Positions 16,820 through 24,766 of a DNA stretch of 33,389 bases are shown piece after piece. The stretch covers positions 1 through 33,389 of the forward strand of contig JBCAZH010000034.1 of NCBI GenBank assembly GCA_038533155.1, given 5' to 3'. The notes under the pieces were generated by a model. It was given only the letters and a program-made list of their open reading frames with translations. It searched no databases and was not told where the DNA came from. The position numbers and the translations under genes were made by a program. The DNA comes from CALBPI01 sp038533155. Lineage in GTDB: Bacteria > Pseudomonadota > Gammaproteobacteria > Steroidobacterales > Woeseiaceae. Within the stretch, counting starts at the first letter, position 1. Each line of letters starts with the position of its first letter.

Positions 16820-17853
16820 CTCGGCGCCGGGCCCGTTGAGTCGCGCAGCTGTAACTCTGCAGACACGATTTCATGCTGCGAGCCTCTCTTGCCTTTCAAT
16901 AGCATCTCTACGGCCCGTTCGGCCATTCGCGACAACGGCTGACGGACGGTGGTTAGCGTCGGCAGGATTTGCCGCGCCAAAACAACATCATCAAAGCCGG
17001 TCACGGAAAGCTCATCGGGCAAGCTCAATCCGAGTTTTTTTGCCTGCCGGACAACGCCGGCGGCCATGTCGTCGTTGGCGCATACAATAGCGGTTGGTCG
17101 ATCCGCCAATGCGAGTAACTTAGCGGCTGCTTGTTCGCCGGATGCGAAGGAGTTATTGCCGCTGACGATCCGTTTGGCACTCAGTCGCAGACCGTTTCGG
17201 TCGAGCCCCATTTGAAAACCTTCGAATCGGTTAGTGACAGCGGCATGGGTTTCATCCCCGGTCACAAAACCGATCTTCTTGTGTCCCAGGCTTGCGAGAT
17301 GATCCACAATCTCGGCAGTCGCTTGAGCGTCGTTGGTCGCGACGCACATATGGTTGCGGATTTTCTGACCGGGCGAGATACGCACAAAAGGTGTGCCCGT
17401 TTCCTGCACCGCTCGAACCAGTCGCATCATGTTCGATAAAGGGGGTGCAAGCACGATACCGGCTAGACGAGCATCTTCGATCACGCTCTTCAGTGCAGCA
17501 CCAACGCCACGCTCACGAAAATTGCAGGGGTGAATCAGCAGCTCGTGCATCGACGCACGACAGGCCCGCAACGCACCCTGCTGCAATCGAATGATATAGC
17601 CCGAGCTCGGTAGCTCGTAGGCAGCCGGGTCATCGTAGACTAGGCCGATCAGATGTGACTTCTGGCGTGCGAGATTTCTCGCCGAACTGTCGGGCCGATA
17701 CTGTAGCTCGGCGATCGCTTGCTCGACTTTAGCGCGAGTTTTTTCGCGTACATTCGGTTCTCGATTGACGACTCTGGATACCGTCTTGATCGAGACACTT
17801 GCGCGTTGTGCAACATCAAAAATTGTTGCACGAGTTATCGTCTGCTGCCCCAT
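16816..17853 (-). CDS. LacI-family transcriptional repressor of the glucan locus
   Basis: 345 aa, standard LacI length. The N-terminal helix-turn-helix is TIFDVAQRASVSIKTVSRVV, then the hinge region YRPDSSARNLARQKSHLIGL and a periplasmic-binding-like ligand domain with SLGHKKIGFVTG, ANDDMAAGV and GFDDVVLARQILPTLTTV. It is last in the phosphorylase-GH17-LacI unit, whose promoter holds the 22369 operator, so it is probably autoregulated and controls all three operators. The inducer is likely a beta-1,3-gluco-oligosaccharide (inference). No clear Shine-Dalgarno precedes ATG 17853. A 7-bp inverted repeat (AGTGACG/CGTCACT, 17854-17860 and 17880-17886) brackets the only GGGGAG there. Confidence 0.92.
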   Translation of the reverse strand: MGQQTITRATIFDVAQRASVSIKTVSRVVNREPNVREKTRAKVEQAIAELQYRPDSSARNLARQKSHLIGLVYDDPAAYELPSSGYIIRLQQGALRACRASMHELLIHPCNFRERGVGAALKSVIEDARLAGIVLAPPLSNMMRLVRAVQETGTPFVRISPGQKIRNHMCVATNDAQATAEIVDHLASLGHKKIGFVTGDETHAAVTNRFEGFQMGLDRNGLRLSAKRIVSGNNSFASGEQAAAKLLALADRPTAIVCANDDMAAGVVRQAKKLGLSLPDELSVTGFDDVVLARQILPTLTTVRQPLSRMAERAVEMLLKGKRGSQHEIVSAELQLRDSTGPAPS

Positions 17854-17902
17854 AGTGACGTCGTTAGATTCGCTCTCCCCGTCACTCAGTATAGATCATT
17901 CT

Positions 17903-18793
17903 CTACCAGAACTTTGGCTGTCCTTCGGCGTTCCAAAGCCCCCAATAAGCACCGACATCACCTTCGGCATCAACTTTCCAAGCTTCGTCGAAGGACGAGA
18001 AGTAAATAACTTCGACACCGTCTTGCTCCGCCCACTGAAACGTGTTGAGGAAGTAGCGAATCGCGTTGGTATCGTTCGGAATTGCACCGCCTTCTGGTGT
18101 GCCAACGTTCGGCCATCCGGTCTCACTAATGATGACGCGCTTCCCGCCACCAGCGCGTTGCGCGCGTCTGTACATCTCTTTCATATAGAGCAGTGCGTGC
18201 TCGGCGGGACAACCCTCCCAAAACGGATAGCAGTTGGCCAAGATCACGTCACAGGCATCCGCAACCGCTGGATGATCTTCGAATTCGAAGTACGCATCGA
18301 CATACCCCACCTCAACGCCGGCTGGAACGGATTGTTTCACCTGCTCAATGTAGCCGATGAGTTGTTGTTCGCTGAGCTCACCCCGCAACAAGACCTCGTT
18401 GCCCACGGCGACGATCTGGGCATGTCCGTCGTTTGCGATACGGATTGCCTGGTCGATTTCCTCAGCATTCTTGATCAGATCGTCATCCAACCAAACGCCA
18501 GCCATACACTTGAGGCCCTGTTCCGCCGCGATCGCAGGAATGAGTTCATGGCCGTCCGTGCACGAGAAGATTCGAATCCACTCAACGTGGTCCTGGATGA
18601 TGGCAAGGCGGTTGCGGATCTGACTGTCGGTCAGGCGCGTGCCAGGACCTTGTCCTTCAGTGTATGGACTGAAGGAGAGTCCATGAATACCGCGAGTCAG
18701 TAACTCCCCGACTAACTTCCTTAGCTCATCATCTCTGTAGGCATTCGGGTCTATACCGGCTAGCGAAAGCCGGCGTTGGTAAAGATTCGACAT
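17903..18793 (-). CDS. Cytoplasmic GH17-family protein
   Basis: 296 aa, a compact GH17 TIM barrel. It has GIHGLSFSPY at strand 1, acid/base Glu133 in IVAVGNEVLLRGE, NCYPFWEG, nucleophile Glu224 in VIISETGWPNVG and FSSFDEAWK near the end, all matching GH17. No signal peptide is seen, in contrast to the GH17 lipoprotein at 2366. It begins 2 bp after the phosphorylase stop, so the two are co-translated. It may cut or rearrange imported beta-1,3-oligosaccharides for the phosphorylase and GH3. Transglycosylation is an alternative. Confidence 0.88.
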   Translation of the reverse strand: MSNLYQRRLSLAGIDPNAYRDDELRKLVGELLTRGIHGLSFSPYTEGQGPGTRLTDSQIRNRLAIIQDHVEWIRIFSCTDGHELIPAIAAEQGLKCMAGVWLDDDLIKNAEEIDQAIRIANDGHAQIVAVGNEVLLRGELSEQQLIGYIEQVKQSVPAGVEVGYVDAYFEFEDHPAVADACDVILANCYPFWEGCPAEHALLYMKEMYRRAQRAGGGKRVIISETGWPNVGTPEGGAIPNDTNAIRYFLNTFQWAEQDGVEVIYFSSFDEAWKVDAEGDVGAYWGLWNAEGQPKFW

Positions 18794-18795
18794 GA

Positions 18796-21700
18796 TTAGT
18801 GATTCTCGAAAAGGCGATCGGTCGGTAGTGTCACATGGACGGTCCGGACGGCACCCCGCCTTCCGGTGATGAGACTCGTGTGCTCAACCGTCAATTCCAG
18901 CGACTCCTGCTCGATAACGGCATCGTCCGCGAGCGTCATTTTGATTCGTGGCGTTGCGCCGTCCACGCGTGTGAAAACGAACGGTACCTGACACCAGGTA
19001 AACGCCAACGACTGGGCCGGGCGGACTACTGTTTGCCATTCGTTGGCCTGGTTCAGGAATTGGAACTCCCCGGCACTTGAGTGAAACTCTTGCGCCCGCA
19101 GCAAGTGCGGTGCGATGCGAAGTGCGCCGTCCTTGAGTCGTATGCCAAGTTCGCCGAATCGCGTCAGGATTTCCTCTTTGACCTGACCGGTCATGCCCGG
19201 CTGCTGTGCGCCCGCGTGCCCAGGCGTATGCGAGTAAGGGTCTGCAGGAAACGCGCCGTACTCAACAGGATCCTTGTTGAAGCCAAGTCCATCGCGAACT
19301 CGGTAGTAACGTTCGCCGAGTGCGGCGATCAAAGCCTCGTCGGTGGCTGATTCCACGGCGTCGAAGAAACGTTCCTGAACCGCAAGCAGCAACTTGGCTA
19401 CCATGTGCCAGTAGATGCTTCCGAGACCTTCAAATCCGAACATCGTCCCGGAACGGCCTGTGAACGACTGATGGTCAAACGTCTGCTCGTAGAGCCCGTG
19501 AATCGCATCTCGATCCGCAGCGACGAGGTCGGCATATTCCAAGGCGATCTCGGAGAGTCTGTTCTCCAGTACACCGGCGTTAGCCATATCTGCGTGGAAT
19601 CGGTAATTGCCGCTGCTATCTGCGACGACGAGTCTCGAATCTTCGGCCTCCACCAATCGGCGGAGCAGGTCGATATTCATGACTGTGTCCGCCGCCAAAA
19701 CGTTGCGTTCGAGAAAACCAGGTAACGCACGATCCGGATACAGCATGAACGAGTTTTGATCGTCGCGGTAGACCGCACTCGCGAACAGCGCGTCCAGAAT
19801 TTCGATGGTCTCGCTGGCATCGATTACCTGCGAACTCAAAACCGCTACCTGACCCTCCAGCATCGGATACAGGTGGCGTACACCGATCTCGCCATCGCGA
19901 AACTCCAGTGCGTTGTACGCGTGGTACATACCATCCGCGCGCTGACTCGTTTGGATGCAGTGATCAATGGCGACCAACGCATACCCGAGCAATGTTTGAA
20001 CTTCACTGATGTCGATGTTTCTTGATCCAGAGAACCCTTCCTGGCGATAGAGTTCCGCGCGGAATCGACACGCAGGCTTGCCGAGCTGCATCAATGTCGC
20101 CGCGCGTTGTGCGTCTGTGACCCGTGCTTTCCCATCGAGCGACGGCGTGATCTGTGCCAACGCAGCCTGCGTTTCACCGAGCCACTCACTCACCTCCGCC
20201 GATAGCGCGCACTCTGCCGTGTTTGCGAGTAGCGATTGCAAAAAGACGACGTAACGACGCAAGTAATTCATCGTCACCATCGACGCGCCTTGACCGACGA
20301 GCGCATTGTTGGCGTCGTTCCACTCGGGGCGCTGCGTGTTCATCCAGATGCCGCCGTCCACCACTAGATTGCTCAATTTGGCAAGCAGAGGAACCAATAG
20401 CTTCTCGATCAGGTTCACGCGGTACACGCTCCCGTCGTCAGCTAGGAGCAACTTTCCGTCCGCGCCGCGCTCATGAACGCGTTGTTCGATATCTTCGGCT
20501 AGCGTCTCGTCGTAGTCGATCGTGTTCTTGGGGTCGGCAAGCATTTGTTCGAACGAACGCAACCGATACGGAACGTTGGCATAGCAAAACACCGGTCGAG
20601 TTAGCAAATTCTCTAGGCGGCCCGGGTGAAACTGGAGCGACAACTCAAGCAGCTTTTGTAAATAGATGATCTGATGATCTCCCCAGTAGCCGATGTAGCT
20701 CCACGGGTCGTCCGGTTCTTCAACCTCCCAATCAATGCCATCGCTGGTGATGCGGTAGGGGTTGTAACCGTCGGCGGTCGAGGCGTTCACGAATTTCGCG
20801 ATCATACTTTCGATGAAATCCGGGAAAGACAGCGCCAGCGCTTCCCAGTTTTGGAAGATGTCGCGCCAGTTTCCTTGGTATGCGAGCAACCGTTCACCAT
20901 CATCCTCGTACAGTTCAATCGCGAACTGGTTCCAGGGTCGCGAGGGGTCGCCATGGCGGCGACCGAAGCGAATGGGCAAGTACTCGCGGCACAGACGTTC
21001 GAGCTGTGGGTCGCCGTGCGCTATGACGGCGTCAAGCAATGACTCGCGTGTCATGGTTTGCGGTAACGTCGAAATCCAATCGCGCAGTTGTGCGGTGAGA
21101 TTGCAATCAAAACGAGACAAGGACCGTTCGAAGTCGGTTCTGGCGATAGTGTAGTGGTCGTCGAAAATGCCGCCGCGCAACACGTTGAACAGGACATTCG
21201 CGTAGTGATGAACAGAGACGAAGTTCTCAGCGGTGTCTTGCAGCGCATCTGCCGACGCCATGAGGCGCAGCAGTGCATCGGTTCCTTGGTCGATGTCGGT
21301 ATCGATCTGTCGGCTGAGCGAAGGATCCGACAGCAACTGATTGTGCAGTCGCGATACGGTGGCTTGATCTTGTTCGACTTCGGCAACAAAGCGCCAGCGT
21401 CTGTTTTCACGCGCAGCCAACTCGAACGAGGTCGACACGAGGAAGCAGCCTCTTTGCCCACGCGTTTGCCACTCTGTCTTTGGCACTTGGTGATCGCGGA
21501 AATGATCGATCTGTGCTTCGCTGAGCAACACGTCGGGTGAATCTAGGCCCAGAGCAAACACTGTGTTAGAGCGTAGCGACTCAGCGGGCTCCGCACGATC
21601 TGTAATCGCTGAATACAGCGTAAAGCAGCCGAGCAGAGACTCGCTCTGCAGTTCGTTCCACTTGTAGGCGTCAACCAGGTTGCTTGTGTTGGTCTGAGCA

Positions 21701-22263
21701 AACCGCGGTGTGCCCGCGGGGAGCAAATTCCTCAGTCCATCGATCATGGCGACTTGGTAGTGGCGATCGGACAGCGACTCGAGTTCACAATCGCGGACGA
21801 AACCAAAGCGACTGCTGTAACGCCACCGATAGCAAAACGTCAGACCAAGCTCGAGGTGCGTTTCCTCGAAGCAGATGGAGTTGCCTGCAACACTCTTATA
21901 CATGGTGCGAACCACAGGCGATTTCGGATGGCGCTCGGGGTCGAAGGGGCGCCATTCGACGGATTCGCCATTGCGATCGACCCGCAGCAAAGTCAGGCAG
22001 CCGGTGCTGCTGACGCTATCGTGAATCTTGTCTACCGTGACGTAGGGGAACAGCGCCGTATCCGGTGAGATTCGACCCGCCGTGAGCCCACCGTTGGAGG
22101 ACGCGAACAGCCAATGGTTGTCGTGAGAAACCATGCTGATAAAGAACGGGTCAATACGATCGACGTTGCGGATGGCGTAGTAGCGCTCGCCGTATCGCTC
22201 GACGAATTCTCCCGTGATACTTCGGTCGATGTAGGAAATCTTCAGTGGTGTTTGCGTTGCCAT
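18796..22263 (-). CDS. GH149-like (clan GH-Q) beta-1,3-glucan phosphorylase
   Basis: 1155 aa. The size, the N-terminal beta-sandwich opening (YYAIRNVDRIDPFFISMVSH) and the central alpha/alpha barrel match the large GH94-related phosphorylases. I recall bacterial GH149 enzymes of about this length sitting beside GH3, GH16 and GH17 genes. The candidate catalytic Asp is D529 in SYIGYWGDHQIIYLQK, at the place of the GH94 catalytic Asp. Expected reaction: reversible phosphorolysis of beta-1,3-gluco-oligosaccharides to glucose-1-phosphate. No signal peptide, so cytoplasmic. ATG 22263 is chosen because GGGGGG lies just upstream; in-frame ATGs at 22281 and 22317 are possible. GH161 or another GH-Q family is the main alternative. 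Confidence 0.72.
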   Translation of the reverse strand: MATQTPLKISYIDRSITGEFVERYGERYYAIRNVDRIDPFFISMVSHDNHWLFASSNGGLTAGRISPDTALFPYVTVDKIHDSVSSTGCLTLLRVDRNGESVEWRPFDPERHPKSPVVRTMYKSVAGNSICFEETHLELGLTFCYRWRYSSRFGFVRDCELESLSDRHYQVAMIDGLRNLLPAGTPRFAQTNTSNLVDAYKWNELQSESLLGCFTLYSAITDRAEPAESLRSNTVFALGLDSPDVLLSEAQIDHFRDHQVPKTEWQTRGQRGCFLVSTSFELAARENRRWRFVAEVEQDQATVSRLHNQLLSDPSLSRQIDTDIDQGTDALLRLMASADALQDTAENFVSVHHYANVLFNVLRGGIFDDHYTIARTDFERSLSRFDCNLTAQLRDWISTLPQTMTRESLLDAVIAHGDPQLERLCREYLPIRFGRRHGDPSRPWNQFAIELYEDDGERLLAYQGNWRDIFQNWEALALSFPDFIESMIAKFVNASTADGYNPYRITSDGIDWEVEEPDDPWSYIGYWGDHQIIYLQKLLELSLQFHPGRLENLLTRPVFCYANVPYRLRSFEQMLADPKNTIDYDETLAEDIEQRVHERGADGKLLLADDGSVYRVNLIEKLLVPLLAKLSNLVVDGGIWMNTQRPEWNDANNALVGQGASMVTMNYLRRYVVFLQSLLANTAECALSAEVSEWLGETQAALAQITPSLDGKARVTDAQRAATLMQLGKPACRFRAELYRQEGFSGSRNIDISEVQTLLGYALVAIDHCIQTSQRADGMYHAYNALEFRDGEIGVRHLYPMLEGQVAVLSSQVIDASETIEILDALFASAVYRDDQNSFMLYPDRALPGFLERNVLAADTVMNIDLLRRLVEAEDSRLVVADSSGNYRFHADMANAGVLENRLSEIALEYADLVAADRDAIHGLYEQTFDHQSFTGRSGTMFGFEGLGSIYWHMVAKLLLAVQERFFDAVESATDEALIAALGERYYRVRDGLGFNKDPVEYGAFPADPYSHTPGHAGAQQPGMTGQVKEEILTRFGELGIRLKDGALRIAPHLLRAQEFHSSAGEFQFLNQANEWQTVVRPAQSLAFTWCQVPFVFTRVDGATPRIKMTLADDAVIEQESLELTVEHTSLITGRRGAVRTVHVTLPTDRLFENH

Positions 22264-22346
22264 AGGGAAGCCGCCCCCCATACGAGTCGACAAGGGCGTT
22301 CGCCCGCCTGCTCGCATTCTTCAATCTTGTGAATGTCCCCACGAAA

Positions 22347-22386
22347 AGTATAGAAAAATAGACCCCAAAATGACAGCGCTGTCTTT
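22347..22386 (-). promoter_or_regulatory. LacI-type operator and -10 box, phosphorylase unit
   Basis: The core GACAGCGCTGTC (22372-22383) is a perfect palindrome identical to the centre of the 73-90 site; the 18-bp window is 22369-22386. On the minus strand TATACT (22352-22347) is a good -10, about 17 bp after a TGTCAT that overlaps the operator. The site lies between the divergent phosphorylase and EAL genes. Confidence 0.8.
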
Positions 22387-22518
22387 CTATTTTTGACCGC
22401 TTTTCTAGCGTTATGTTGAGAATTTTTCGAGGCTTTGGTTGTTCGCACTCAACCTGCACTGGAGTCGGACGCTATTTTCCTATGGGGCGGCGAGAGAAAC
22501 TGCCCTGGAGGAGTTCGC

Positions 22519-23640
22519 GTGGCGTCCAATAAAAACTCTGAGCACGACTGCCATTGTCGGTCGACCGCACGCCGTGTGGCGATCCTGCTCGGTGGGGTTG
22601 AAGCGAAACTGCCGGACTTTGACGCGATCGTGCAGAGATTTGATGGTATCTATCATCAAAAGCTGTCCGTGTTGGAGTTGCCAGTCGGTGCTGACTCCAA
22701 GTTTCACTCTGTCGGCAAGCTACGCGATTTCCTGATGACGCAATGGTCAAGCACGGCGTCCAGTATGCGTTGTTGCTGGCTCGATCCAAGGTCTTCGGTG
22801 CACGAGCAGCTCGCGGAGCTGGTGGCCGCGGAACCGCTGATGGAGTGGTCGCGTGAGCGGGACACGCCGCTACAATCAATCCTTGAGCATCGCCGAATCC
22901 AGACTTGGTATCAGCCAGTATTCAAGGGCGATAGCCTGCAGATCTGGGGCTACGAGTGTCTGGTGCGTGCGATTGCTGACGATGGACAGATCATTTCGCC
23001 ACAGCGACTGTTCCAATGGGCGAAAGACGAAAACCTAGTGTTCATGTTGGATCGGCTCTGTCGGGAGCGCCACATCGAGAACTGCGCTAGGTTGCCCATC
23101 GACTACAAGCCCAACTTTCTGATCAATTTTCTGCCGACTGTGATCTATGACCCAGCGGTGTGCCTGGCTAGCACTTTTGCGATTGCTCGGCGTGAGAGTC
23201 TCGACCCAGCGCAAGTCATCTTTGAGGTAGTTGAGAGTGAGCTCGTCAGCGATCGTGATCACTTGAGAGCAATACTCGATGAGTATCGCGCATCAGGTTT
23301 CCGCGTGGCGCTCGACGATGTGGGTGCTGGGCATGCGGGGCTCACCCTGCTCGGGGATCTCGCGCCTGATCTCATCAAGATCGATCGGGGCTTGGTGTGT
23401 AAAGCGGTCGAGTCGCCGCTACACAAGACCATCTGTAAGTCTATCGTTGAGATTGCGAGAGCTGCCAACAAACTGGTGCTCGCCGAAGGGGTCGAAACTG
23501 AAGCGGAGTTCTACTTGTTCCGAGATATGGGAATCGACCTGTACCAAGGCTATTTGCTGGGTAAACCGCAACCGATCCCGGTAACGGAGCCGTTGTTTCG
23601 TCCATCGAATCCCACCGAGGACGCTGCGCAAGCGGTCTAG
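22519..23640 (+). CDS. EAL-domain protein, probable c-di-GMP phosphodiesterase
   Basis: 373 aa. An N-terminal region of about 120 residues of unknown type is followed by a full EAL domain. Active-site elements are present with variation: YECLVR for EALLR, FLINFLP with the metal-binding Asn, FEVVESEL, ALDDVGAGHAGL for DDFGTG, LIKIDRGLV, LAEGVETEAEF and YQGYLLGKP. The metal- and base-type residues (E, N, E, DD, K, E, Q) look intact, so activity is plausible. No GGDEF domain or membrane segment is seen. GTG 22519 is chosen because GGAGGAG is 5 nt upstream; an earlier TTG at 22435 lacks this. It is divergent from the phosphorylase unit across the third LacI operator. Confidence 0.85.
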   Translation: MASNKNSEHDCHCRSTARRVAILLGGVEAKLPDFDAIVQRFDGIYHQKLSVLELPVGADSKFHSVGKLRDFLMTQWSSTASSMRCCWLDPRSSVHEQLAELVAAEPLMEWSRERDTPLQSILEHRRIQTWYQPVFKGDSLQIWGYECLVRAIADDGQIISPQRLFQWAKDENLVFMLDRLCRERHIENCARLPIDYKPNFLINFLPTVIYDPAVCLASTFAIARRESLDPAQVIFEVVESELVSDRDHLRAILDEYRASGFRVALDDVGAGHAGLTLLGDLAPDLIKIDRGLVCKAVESPLHKTICKSIVEIARAANKLVLAEGVETEAEFYLFRDMGIDLYQGYLLGKPQPIPVTEPLFRPSNPTEDAAQAV

Positions 23641-23654
23641 AGGTCTGCGAGGAT

Positions 23655-24095
23655 TTATTCGGCCAGTGTCTTGCACATGAAGTCAGCACTGTCTGGACAC
23701 AGCGAGGCGAACTGCTCCGTTGTGCGGATCGCCGGTGGTGCGGTGGCTCGGTCCGTCAGCGTGAAGCCTCGACGCTGAAAAAACCGCGTCGCGGTGTCGG
23801 TAAGCAGGAACACCGACTCAACACCAGCCTCGCCTGCATGAGTTTCTAACGCGGCCAGAATTTCTCCCGCCAGTCCGCGGGAACGGGCTTCCGGAGCTGT
23901 CACTAACGATCGCAGCCACCCACAGCGATCAAACTGGTGCAAGCCGCCGGCCGCGATCAACGCGCCTTCGGCAAACGCACCCACAAACGCCGGCATATCG
24001 TCTCGGTGCAAATCGCTTGGATCGAGGTCGTTGGCCTCGAGCAATGCGACGAGCGGTTCGAAGTCGGCGCTGGTAAGCGTTCGGATCGAAGACAT
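23655..24095 (-). CDS. GNAT N-acetyltransferase, ArsN2-like
   Basis: 146 aa, single GNAT fold. LRSLVTAPEARSRGLAGEIL holds the acetyl-CoA-binding motif A. FLLTDTATRFFQRRGF and the C-terminal PPAIRTTEQFASLCPDSADF match the protein annotated as arsenic-resistance acetyltransferase ArsN2. No other ars genes are nearby, so the substrate is uncertain. It is convergent with the EAL gene (14 bp between stops) and 24 bp downstream of the TerB-like gene. Confidence 0.8.
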   Translation of the reverse strand: MSSIRTLTSADFEPLVALLEANDLDPSDLHRDDMPAFVGAFAEGALIAAGGLHQFDRCGWLRSLVTAPEARSRGLAGEILAALETHAGEAGVESVFLLTDTATRFFQRRGFTLTDRATAPPAIRTTEQFASLCPDSADFMCKTLAE

Positions 24096-24119
24096 CTGGA
24101 TTTTTATGACTATGTTGCG

Positions 24120-24668
24120 TTACGCAGTGGGTTGTCCCCACTTGTCGACAGATTTCATCTTCTTGGCGAAAATCTCCTGCACATCGGTGATCAACTGACT
24201 TTGACCCTGTGATCGCGAACCATCGGCATCCGCGATGCGTTCTAGAAGTCCTATCGCGGCTTGCGCCTGAGACGGTGTGAATTGATCGATGCTGGGTTTC
24301 AAAATCCCCGCGAGGTTGTTCTTGATCTCATCGCCGCGTCCCAGCAAGTGTGCACTGGAATTCAACAACGACGCCGCATCTGCGTCCGACATCGAAAATT
24401 CCGATTTGAACGCATCGAGCAATGACTGTTTTTCCGCGCCCGTCATATCGCCTTCGGCTTTTGCGACGGCAGTTGCGAGCAGGGCAGTAACGTCCAACGG
24501 GTCGTCCAAGCCAAAAATGGGATTGGCCTGGTGCTGCTTCAGCCACTTGCGTCGGCGCCGCCACGCCATCGGGTTGAATCCACCAAAGTCGATACCCATT
24601 TCCGCGAGTCGATGAAGCACCCACAGCAGACTGACTATCGAGCCGAGGAAGGCGATGATCACGTGCAT
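24120..24668 (-). CDS. TerB-like membrane-anchored protein
   Basis: 182 aa. One N-terminal membrane segment (VIIAFLGSIVSLLWVL) is followed by a basic patch (RRRRKWLK). The helical domain has LLATAVAKAEGDMTGAEK, SMSDADAASLL and IADADGS, resembling the TerB/DUF533-type acidic helical fold with paired Asp-rich loops. Function is unknown. ATG 24668 has GAGG about 9 nt upstream; in-frame starts further up would run through the palindromic region at 24683-24721. Confidence 0.72.
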   Translation of the reverse strand: MHVIIAFLGSIVSLLWVLHRLAEMGIDFGGFNPMAWRRRRKWLKQHQANPIFGLDDPLDVTALLATAVAKAEGDMTGAEKQSLLDAFKSEFSMSDADAASLLNSSAHLLGRGDEIKNNLAGILKPSIDQFTPSQAQAAIGLLERIADADGSRSQGQSQLITDVQEIFAKKMKSVDKWGQPTA

Positions 24669-24682
24669 TGTTCTAACCTCAC

Positions 24683-24721
24683 GCACTTTGGATATTGACC
24701 TCCTATAGGAAGTCAAAGTGC
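24683..24721. promoter_or_regulatory. Large nested dyad upstream of TerB-like gene
   Basis: Outer inverted repeat GCACTTTG (24683-24690) / CAAAGTGC (24714-24721), and an overlapping 22-bp near-palindrome 24695-24716 with perfect core TCCTATAGGA. It lies 15-53 bp upstream of the TerB-like ATG and 45 bp past the crotonase stop. It could be an operator over a TTGACT -35 on the minus strand, or an RNA hairpin. There is no T-run for an intrinsic terminator. Confidence 0.5.
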
Positions 24722-24766
24722 ATCAAAGGTCAATGGCAATAGGGCGTGCCGACGTCCCAGGCAGAG

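Noticed and set aside
17854..17886. Inverted repeat AGTGACG/CGTCACT before the LacI gene, as an operator or RNA switch
   Set aside because: Arms are only 7 bp with a 19-nt gap and differ from the three LacI operators; kept only as a note in the LacI entry.
17765..18703. 312-aa plus-strand frame opposite LacI and the cytoplasmic GH17
   Set aside because: The minus strand has two genes with full catalytic or DNA-binding motifs; the plus frame spans both and has none.
22264..22317. Upstream starts of the phosphorylase (22317, 22281)
   Set aside because: They add basic, low-complexity residues, and the best Shine-Dalgarno-like GGGGGG lies before 22263.
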